From contig JAFWSX010000023.1 of assembly GCA_017519185.1 (NCBI GenBank), positions 148,346 to 212,345 of the forward strand: a stretch of 64,000 nucleotides of DNA, read 5' to 3'. The position numbers were made by a program, and so were the translations under genes. The DNA comes from Bacteroidales bacterium (lineage in GTDB: Bacteria > Bacteroidota > Bacteroidia > Bacteroidales > UBA932). The notes under the pieces were generated by a model that had not been told where the DNA came from, did no database searches, and saw nothing but the letters and a program-made list of their open reading frames with translations. The number at the start of each line of letters is the position of its first letter. The first letter of the stretch is position 1. Shown one piece after another: positions 25,904-32,151 of the stretch.

Positions 25904-26683
25904 ATGAAGAATTCTCTCCTCGTTTTTGCAGTTGTTCTGCTGGCCTTCGCACAAAGTTGCGACAGGCCGGCTGACAACAGCAAATATTTCAATCTTGACC
26001 AGGTTGTCACTGAAGACAACGTGCTAACCAAGGCTGAGAAAGCCCAGGGATGGCAGTTGCTCTTCGACGGCAAGTCTTTCGATGGCTGGCACATTGCCGG
26101 CACCGACCACCAGCCCGACAGCGTATGGCACGTGTCTGACGGACAGATTGTCCTTGACAAAAGAAAACCCTTCGCCCGCGGAGCAGGTGACATTGTTACA
26201 GACCAGGTGTTCAAGAATTTCATCGTCAAGGTCGATTTCAAAATTACCGAAGGCGCCAACAGCGGCCTGAAGTATTTTGTAGACCCCGCTATGGAAAGCA
26301 TCCCTGGAGGCGCCTCAATCGGCTGCGAGTTCCAGATGCTTGATGACGAGCGCCATCCCGACGCCAAAGCCGGCGTCAAGGGCAACCGCACCCTGTCATC
26401 ACTCTACGACCTGATTCCCGCCCAGAAGGAGAACGCCAATTTCAACCTTTATGACTTCAACACCGCTATGGTCTATGTCAACGGCAATCACGTGGAGCAT
26501 TGGCTCAACGGTGTCAAAGTTGTTGAATACGAGCGCAACACCCAGGAATGGAATGCTCTTGTTGCCTACAGCAAATACCGCAACTATCCCAACTTCGGCA
26601 ATGCCGAGTTCGGACATCTGCTGCTTCAGGACCACTCCGACCATGTTTATTTCAAGAACATAAAGATTAAAGTATTAGACTAA
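25904..26683 (+). CDS. DUF1080 (3-keto-disaccharide hydrolase domain) lipoprotein
   Basis: 259 aa from the ATG at 25904, which puts a lipoprotein signal (LAFAQSC, Cys19) at the N terminus. The single DUF1080 domain shows GWQLLFDGKSFDGWHIAG, SGLKYFVDP, GCEFQMLDDERHPDA, NGNHVEHWLNGVKVVEY and the closing LLLQDHSDHVYFKNIKIK. The fold is a concanavalin-like jelly roll related to glucanases. The family name reflects members that cleave 3-keto-glycosides by an elimination route. Its position directly after an exported Gfo/Idh/MocA enzyme fits oxidise-then-cleave chemistry. The substrate cannot be told. Confidence 0.9.
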   Translation: MKNSLLVFAVVLLAFAQSCDRPADNSKYFNLDQVVTEDNVLTKAEKAQGWQLLFDGKSFDGWHIAGTDHQPDSVWHVSDGQIVLDKRKPFARGAGDIVTDQVFKNFIVKVDFKITEGANSGLKYFVDPAMESIPGGASIGCEFQMLDDERHPDAKAGVKGNRTLSSLYDLIPAQKENANFNLYDFNTAMVYVNGNHVEHWLNGVKVVEYERNTQEWNALVAYSKYRNYPNFGNAEFGHLLLQDHSDHVYFKNIKIKVLD

Positions 26684-26926
26684 ATGAAAGATCTGGTCAT
26701 TTCAGGCAAGAGGGTGAAAACCGAGTTGTTGATAGCGCTGGGCTGCTTCGTCTGTGCCGTGCTCATCAACATCATCTGCATCATCGTCTACCATTCTCAA
26801 TGGCATGAAATCTTTTCCCAGATTGGATTTACAGTCCTGGTAGCGGTCATCCTGTATGTATTGCTGCTGCTCATAAGGCTGCTGGCACTTCTCTGCAAAA
26901 AGATTTTCGCAAAGAGGAATAAATGA
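26684..26926 (+). CDS. Small two-helix membrane protein
   Basis: 80 aa. It starts on the base after the DUF1080 stop codon and overlaps ApbE by ATGA. Helices span about residues 15-37 and 45-70, joined by a short loop (YHSQWHEIFSQ), with a basic C-terminal end (CKKIFAKRNK) likely in the cytoplasm. No flavin-attachment (D/S-G-A-T/S) motif is seen. I do not recognise a named family. The tight packing argues for a role within the operon, for example anchoring partners. Confidence 0.75.
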   Translation: MKDLVISGKRVKTELLIALGCFVCAVLINIICIIVYHSQWHEIFSQIGFTVLVAVILYVLLLLIRLLALLCKKIFAKRNK

Positions 26927-27798
26927 CATCCTTCAAGTATAGCGACGAAAACATCTCCGCACCGGTAGCCTATTCAGCATTCGAAACGATGCACTCCGTT
27001 GCGGAGATTGTTTTGCCGTTCTACAGCGAAGAGAAATCACGGGCTATCATAGATGAGATCTGGGCCCGCACAAAAGAAGCGAACGACAAGTTCAACCGCT
27101 TCGACAAGGGCAGCCCCCTGGCCCTTGTAAACAAAACGGCCGCTGACGGGCCGGTTGCCGTCGATGACGAACTGTTCATGGTGCTCGAGATGTGCAGGGT
27201 TTTCTGCAACAGCACCGACGGGTATTTCGACATCACGGCGAACAAGGTTTCCCGCACTGCGTCAAAGGGGGCGAAGAACTTTGAACTTGACGGCAGCTCC
27301 CACACCGTCCGCTTTTTTGACCCTACGGTCAAGCTGGACCTCGGAGGTTTCGCCAAGGGATACGCGCTGGAGAATGCGTGTAACATTTTGAAACGTGAAA
27401 ATGTTACCTGCGCTCTGTTGAATTTCGGCAACAGTTCCATCTCCGCCTTGGGCACACATCCATATGGTGACCATTGGCCGATTTCGGTGGAGCACCCGTA
27501 CTTCAGGGGAAAATGCGCGCACACGTTTGAATTGAAAGATTGTGCTCTGTCCATCTCGGGCAAGAACGGACGCGGCCTCGGACACATCATCGATCCGGCG
27601 ACAGGAGACCGTGTGGTAAGGGATGAAATGGTGGCTGTAACCGGCCCCTCCCCTATGGTCTGCGAAGTCCTTTCCACCGCGCTTTACGTGGCTCCGAGAG
27701 AAAAGAGAAGCGATATATTGGCCCGATTTAAGGGCTACTCGGCAAGCGAAATTTACTGCTTGACCAATGGTACGACGAAAGTCATTAAAGTATATTGA
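26923..27798 (+). CDS. ApbE-like FAD:protein FMN transferase
   Basis: 291 aa. ApbE enzymes transfer FMN from FAD to a Thr or Ser of target proteins. Canonical blocks are present: KFNRFDKGSPLALVN, VKLDLGGFAKGYALENA, ALLNFGNSS and GHIIDPATGD. No cleavable lipoprotein signal is seen, unlike most ApbE, so it may act in the cytoplasm or rely on the neighbouring membrane protein. It is translationally coupled to that protein. An obvious flavinylation target (NqrC, RnfG, FMN-bind domain) is not in the window. Confidence 0.9.
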   Translation: MTSFKYSDENISAPVAYSAFETMHSVAEIVLPFYSEEKSRAIIDEIWARTKEANDKFNRFDKGSPLALVNKTAADGPVAVDDELFMVLEMCRVFCNSTDGYFDITANKVSRTASKGAKNFELDGSSHTVRFFDPTVKLDLGGFAKGYALENACNILKRENVTCALLNFGNSSISALGTHPYGDHWPISVEHPYFRGKCAHTFELKDCALSISGKNGRGLGHIIDPATGDRVVRDEMVAVTGPSPMVCEVLSTALYVAPREKRSDILARFKGYSASEIYCLTNGTTKVIKVY

Positions 27799-27804
27799 TA
27801 TAAT

Positions 27805-29097
27805 ATGGATAAATTATTAACCCGTAAAGAGTTCCTGTCAAACCTGGGCAGCATGTTCGCAGTGGGATCTGCCATCTCGCTGTTCCCGTGGCTGACCTCC
27901 TGCACCGAAAAGGGACAGAAGGAAATCGAAGGTCAGGCAGCAAAACTGGGCATCATCGGCACCGGTTCCAGAGGTCAGTTCCATATCGCGAACCTGCTAG
28001 TCGACAAGAGTGCCAAGATCGTAGCCTTGTGCGACGATTATGAGCCCCACCTTCAGGCTGCAGCTGCTATGTGCCCCGACGCGAAACTCTATAGCGACTA
28101 CCACAAGCTGCTTGACGACAAGAATGTGGACGGAGTCATCATCGCCACTCCGCTGAACCTGCACGCGCCTATGACAATAGATGCATTCAGGGCAGGCAAA
28201 CACGTCTTCTGCGAAAAATCAATGGCATATTCAATCCAGGACTGCAAGGATGTCATCGCCGAATGGAAACGCAGCGGAAAGGTGTTCGTCGTAGGACAGC
28301 AGAGGCTCTTCGACCCCAAGTACATCAAGGCTATGGAACTGATCCATTCAGGTGCCATCGGAGAAGTCGTAGGAGTACGCAACTACTGGTACCGCAACAA
28401 TGACTGGCGCAGAGAAGTTCCGTCACCCGAACTGGAAAGACGCATCAACTGGAGGCTCTACAACGAGAGTTCAAGAGGCTTGATGACCGAGCTCGCCTGC
28501 CACCAACTGCAGAACGGTTCCTGGGCTATGGACCAGTATCCCGAGTGCGTATCTGGAATGGGAAGCATCCGCTTCTGGAAGGACGGCCGCGAAGTGTTCG
28601 ACAATGTCGCCGTCACTTATGAATATCCCAACGGCGTGCATATGACCTTCGAATCGATCATATCCAACAAGCATTTCGGAATGGGTGAATTCATCCTCGG
28701 TTCCGAAGGTACGATCGACCTGGTGAAGGGCATTATGTTCAGCGAACAGCCTGCATACCGCAGCGGCATCGAGCAGTTCCTGATGCAGATCAAGCAAGGC
28801 ATCCTGAGCAACAACGCTTTTGCTGGAAGCAGCTGGTCACAGGAAGACGCTTCCACCGACCCCGGCATCCGTTTCACCGACAAGATCATCACTACCGACG
28901 GTTCAAGCAGTACAGGAGCTACAAATGACGGATCCGTGGAGCTCGCACACGCTTTCTGCCACGCAGTCATCACAGGTCAGCAACCCGACAAGATCGTGAA
29001 GGAAGCCTACTACGCCACTGCGCTTGCCCTTATGGGAGACCAGGCTTCACACGAAAAATCTACGATTTATTTCAAGGAAGAAGACAGGATACTGTAA
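27805..29097 (+). CDS. Second Gfo/Idh/MocA oxidoreductase, lipoprotein-like
   Basis: 430 aa. The N terminus combines a Tat-like TRKEFL with a hydrophobic stretch and a lipobox-like LTSC (Cys33), so it is probably an envelope lipoprotein. The nucleotide-binding loop is LGIIGTGSRGQF. The family EKP motif reads EKS (137-139), keeping the Lys and losing the Pro. The long block VVGVRNYWYRNNDWRREVP and GLMTELACHQLQN are shared with glycoside-processing members. It is the last gene of the operon; its stop codon abuts the stop of the convergent TIGR02757 gene. Confidence 0.88.
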   Translation: MDKLLTRKEFLSNLGSMFAVGSAISLFPWLTSCTEKGQKEIEGQAAKLGIIGTGSRGQFHIANLLVDKSAKIVALCDDYEPHLQAAAAMCPDAKLYSDYHKLLDDKNVDGVIIATPLNLHAPMTIDAFRAGKHVFCEKSMAYSIQDCKDVIAEWKRSGKVFVVGQQRLFDPKYIKAMELIHSGAIGEVVGVRNYWYRNNDWRREVPSPELERRINWRLYNESSRGLMTELACHQLQNGSWAMDQYPECVSGMGSIRFWKDGREVFDNVAVTYEYPNGVHMTFESIISNKHFGMGEFILGSEGTIDLVKGIMFSEQPAYRSGIEQFLMQIKQGILSNNAFAGSSWSQEDASTDPGIRFTDKIITTDGSSSTGATNDGSVELAHAFCHAVITGQQPDKIVKEAYYATALALMGDQASHEKSTIYFKEEDRIL

Positions 29098-29799
29098 TCA
29101 GTCCGCTTTTCCGGTTGCACGCTCCGCCCCGTAGGCGAACAACGCGAAATCTCCCAGGCAAGGATCGCCTGGGAAGATTTTTTTTAGGCCCTCAGTGATT
29201 TCAAGCGCAGTCTTCAAGTCAGCCTGCCGACGTTTTGTCAGCCCTGTTTCGAGAGCCACCCGATGCACGTGAACATCCAGCGGTATTATGAGATCGGCCG
29301 GTGAAATGTGTTTCCAAAGCCCCATATCCACAATGCCGTCGTTGCGCACCATCCAGCGCCTTAACATATTAATCTTCTTGTTCGCAGCCGAAGGGTCGCT
29401 TTTCTGGCCGTAGATGCGGGTGCGCATCTCATCCTGGGACAGGATTTCCAGACTGTCGTTTTCCTCATAGAACTTCTTCAGGTTGCTGCATATCCTGGCG
29501 AACTCGCTCCACTTGACGGTCCGGTGAAGGCTTGTAGCGTCATCTCTGTAACACCCCTGCCGGACATATTCATAAGGCCTCCATCTCATCTCGTCGAAGG
29601 CCCGGTTGCAGTCGCGCACTATCATATCCCTGCGGCCCCAGGCAAGATGAGCTGCGATCACTGCTGCAATCTCCACATCCTGAAGGCAGGCCTCTCCCCT
29701 CTTCAGAAGTTCGCAGAAGTGCTTAGGGAATATTATCGGGTCTGTCTTGAAATAATCAGGCGAATTGTACTTGCGGGCGTATGTTTCGAGTTCATGCAT
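29098..29799 (-). CDS. TIGR02757/DUF2400 family protein, HhH-glycosylase-like
   Basis: 233 aa from the ATG at 29799. A longer frame begins at 29817, but the shorter start fits the family (MHELETYARKYNSPDYF) and lies 4 nt after a TATCTTAG box. The C-terminal half contains PLDVHVHRVALETGL and PGDPCLGDFALFAYG, which resemble the catalytic-Asp helix and closing region of helix-hairpin-helix DNA glycosylases. The function of the family is not established. The stop codon directly abuts that of the convergent oxidoreductase. Confidence 0.82.
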   Translation of the reverse strand: MHELETYARKYNSPDYFKTDPIIFPKHFCELLKRGEACLQDVEIAAVIAAHLAWGRRDMIVRDCNRAFDEMRWRPYEYVRQGCYRDDATSLHRTVKWSEFARICSNLKKFYEENDSLEILSQDEMRTRIYGQKSDPSAANKKINMLRRWMVRNDGIVDMGLWKHISPADLIIPLDVHVHRVALETGLTKRRQADLKTALEITEGLKKIFPGDPCLGDFALFAYGAERATGKAD

Positions 29800-29803
29800 G
29801 TGA

Positions 29804-29811
29804 CTAAGATA
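29804..29811 (-). promoter_or_regulatory. Possible -7 box of the TIGR02757 gene (TATCTTAG)
   Basis: One mismatch to TAnnTTTG, ending 4 nt before the ATG at 29799. The geometry matches the leaderless genes elsewhere in the window. Confidence 0.4.
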
Positions 29812-29824
29812 CGACATTTATCAG

Positions 29825-29832
29825 TATCTTTA
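29825..29832 (+). promoter_or_regulatory. Possible -7 box of the PatB-like gene (TATCTTTA)
   Basis: One mismatch (final A for G) to the consensus, 25 nt before the ATG at 29858. No -33 element seen. Confidence 0.4.
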
Positions 29833-29857
29833 TATGCCTAAACACAGTATATGACAA

Positions 29858-31054
29858 ATGGAAGAATTCAACTTTGATGAGATAATAGACCGAAGAAACA
29901 CCTATTCAGTCAAATATGATGCTTTAAAGACACTTTTCGGAAGGGATGACATCACTCCGTTGTGGGTGGCCGACATGGAGTTCCGTTCTCCCAAGTGCAT
30001 ACGTGACGTGCTTGAGAAATATGTCCAGTCAGGCGTTTACGGTTATAACAGCGAGCCTGCTCAGATGAAGCCTACCATTGCCGGATGGATGCTGCAGGAG
30101 CACGAATGGAAAGTGGAGAGTGACTGGATAAGTTTCATCCCCGGCATCGTAAGGGGCATCGGTCTTGCCGTCAACTTCTTCACCAAACCGGGAGACAAGG
30201 TTGTCGTGCAGTCTCCGGTGTACCATCCTTTCACCAACGTTCCTTTAGGAAACGGCCGCAAAGTGCTGCGCAATCCCCTCAAAGAAGGGAAGATGGACCT
30301 GGACAGCCTGGACAGCCTGCTAAGCGCTGAAGGACCTGTGAAGATGATGATCCTGTGCAGCCCGCACAATCCCGGCGGCTATCTGTGGAGCCGCGAAGAC
30401 CTCACTCAGCTTGCAGAGATATGCCACAGGCACGGAACACTTGTCATCTCGGACGAAATCCACGCTGACCTCAACCTCTGGGGCAACCGCAACATCAGTT
30501 TCGCATCGGTCAGTGACATCGCCGCCGAAAACAGCATTACCTTCGGAGCTCCTTCCAAGACTTTCAATATACCAGGGTTTGCTTCGTCATTCTCCATCAT
30601 TCCAAATCCAGAGCTGGCAAAACCGTTCTATGCCTGGCTGTCGGCCAACGAGCTTAACTGCCCTTCAATCTTCGCTTCAATGGGAATGATTACGGCATAC
30701 ACCGAAGGCAAACCTTGGCGTGACGCCGCATTGCGCTATATCGAGGGCAACATAATCTATCTTGAAGAAAAGTTTGCCGCATTCCGTGCCGGAGGCGAGC
30801 AACTCATCAATCCTGTCAGACCGCAGAGTTCATATCTGGTCTGGCTGGACTGCCGCAACCTGCTGCGACACCTTGCAGGCAGAAATGAGCTGAAGCTCGA
30901 AGACCAGCCGCTGCTTGTGGACTACTTCGTCAACAAAGCCCGCATAGGCCTGAACGACGGCACGATGTTCGGTCCCGAAGGGCTGGGCTTCATGCGCCTG
31001 AACGCCGGCTGCCCGCGCAGTATGCTGGGCTTCGACCTGCCTGAAGTGCGGTAG
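29858..31054 (+). CDS. PatB/MalY-type aminotransferase (cystathionine beta-lyase, C-S lyase)
   Basis: 398 aa PLP enzyme of fold type I. It opens with DEIIDRRNTYSVKYD and LWVADMEFRSP, hallmarks of the PatB/MalY branch. The PLP lysine lies in GAPSKTFNIPGFASSFSI, and CSPHNPGGYLWSREDL precedes it. These enzymes cleave C-S bonds in cystathionine or cysteine conjugates to give pyruvate, ammonia and a thiol. It ends 2 bases before the convergent GH43 stop. It is a single-gene unit. Confidence 0.92.
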   Translation: MEEFNFDEIIDRRNTYSVKYDALKTLFGRDDITPLWVADMEFRSPKCIRDVLEKYVQSGVYGYNSEPAQMKPTIAGWMLQEHEWKVESDWISFIPGIVRGIGLAVNFFTKPGDKVVVQSPVYHPFTNVPLGNGRKVLRNPLKEGKMDLDSLDSLLSAEGPVKMMILCSPHNPGGYLWSREDLTQLAEICHRHGTLVISDEIHADLNLWGNRNISFASVSDIAAENSITFGAPSKTFNIPGFASSFSIIPNPELAKPFYAWLSANELNCPSIFASMGMITAYTEGKPWRDAALRYIEGNIIYLEEKFAAFRAGGEQLINPVRPQSSYLVWLDCRNLLRHLAGRNELKLEDQPLLVDYFVNKARIGLNDGTMFGPEGLGFMRLNAGCPRSMLGFDLPEVR

Positions 31055-31056
31055 CG

Positions 31057-32151
31057 TCAGTACGAAAGTTTCTGGGGGTCTGTGTTGGGCCCGAAGACCT
31101 TGAGGTGACCGTCCTTGATTTCCATCTCGTCGATGAACACGACACGCTCGTCACCGGTAGCTGCGGTACGGCCGTGGTATACGCAGTAGAGATGCTTCCC
31201 GTCGTGAGAGACTGTAATGCTGTTGTGTCCCACTCCGGTGACTATGCCTCCGTCCTGAGTGTTTTTCTGCAGTACGGGGTTGTCAGCAGACTTTTGGAAC
31301 GGACCGAGAGGATTTGCAGAGGTCGCATAGCCCACAGCGTAGTTCTCGCCTGCATAGAAGTTTGAAGAATACATTATGTAGTAGACTCCGTCGCGCTTGA
31401 TGAGGAAGGAGCCCTCGGTCCAGCGACGGTTTACTTCGCCTGAAGTAACTGAACGGCTCTCCCATTCTGCCTGGGCGTCGGCCATCGACTTGGGCGGACA
31501 GAGCAGCAGCACGGGTTCTCCGATGATTCCGCTGAAATCGGGCTTCAACTCGACTCCATACACCCAGCTTTCTTCTATCTCTTCGAAAAGTCCCTGCTTG
31601 CGGGCCCATTCAGCCACTTCGCTCTCCACGGGGTGCTTGTAGCAGCAGCGTGAGAAATACAGATAGCACTTTCCGTCATCATCGAAGAACACATTGGCGT
31701 CGATTGCAGGATAGCCAGGCTGGAACAGCGGGCCGCCCATTTCCTTGAAAGGACCGGTCGGAGAATCCGAAACAGCAACGCCTATGCTGAAACGCTCCTC
31801 ATCACCATAAGGATCGTCCTTGGTGTTGGCACTGAAGAACATATAGAACTTGCCGTTCCTTTCATAAACTTCCGGAGCCCAGAAGCAGTCAAGCGCCCAC
31901 GAATCAGGAGTGTTACCGTGATAGATGGCCCCCTGATACTCCCAGTTTACGAGATCTGAAGACTTATAGCAGCCGAAGCCGTCGCGAACTCCTCCGGTGC
32001 CGTACATATAGTAGTTACCGTCAGATGCAAGAAGCACATAGGGATCTCCGAACTTGACGTCCAGCGGATTGGAATATTCTACCTGCTTTTCTGACTTGCA
32101 GGAGCACAACAGCAACAGCGCTGTCAGTGATAAAAACAGAACTTTTTTCAT
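31057..32151 (-). CDS. Glycoside hydrolase family 43 lipoprotein
   Basis: 364 aa. Lipoprotein signal LLLLCSC (Cys18). Five-bladed propeller features of GH43 are present: GDPYVL with Asp36, WALDCFWAPEVYE with Asp88, and TEGSFLIKRDGVYYIMYS with Glu246, matching the base, pKa modulator and acid positions. Likely substrates are arabinose- or xylose-containing side chains or related beta-galactosyl units; the subfamily cannot be fixed by eye. Its ATG overlaps the stop codon of addA (ATGA) and is preceded by GAAGAG. It therefore looks translationally coupled to a DNA-repair gene, and no SusC/SusD pair is nearby. Confidence 0.9.
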   Translation of the reverse strand: MKKVLFLSLTALLLLCSCKSEKQVEYSNPLDVKFGDPYVLLASDGNYYMYGTGGVRDGFGCYKSSDLVNWEYQGAIYHGNTPDSWALDCFWAPEVYERNGKFYMFFSANTKDDPYGDEERFSIGVAVSDSPTGPFKEMGGPLFQPGYPAIDANVFFDDDGKCYLYFSRCCYKHPVESEVAEWARKQGLFEEIEESWVYGVELKPDFSGIIGEPVLLLCPPKSMADAQAEWESRSVTSGEVNRRWTEGSFLIKRDGVYYIMYSSNFYAGENYAVGYATSANPLGPFQKSADNPVLQKNTQDGGIVTGVGHNSITVSHDGKHLYCVYHGRTAATGDERVVFIDEMEIKDGHLKVFGPNTDPQKLSY

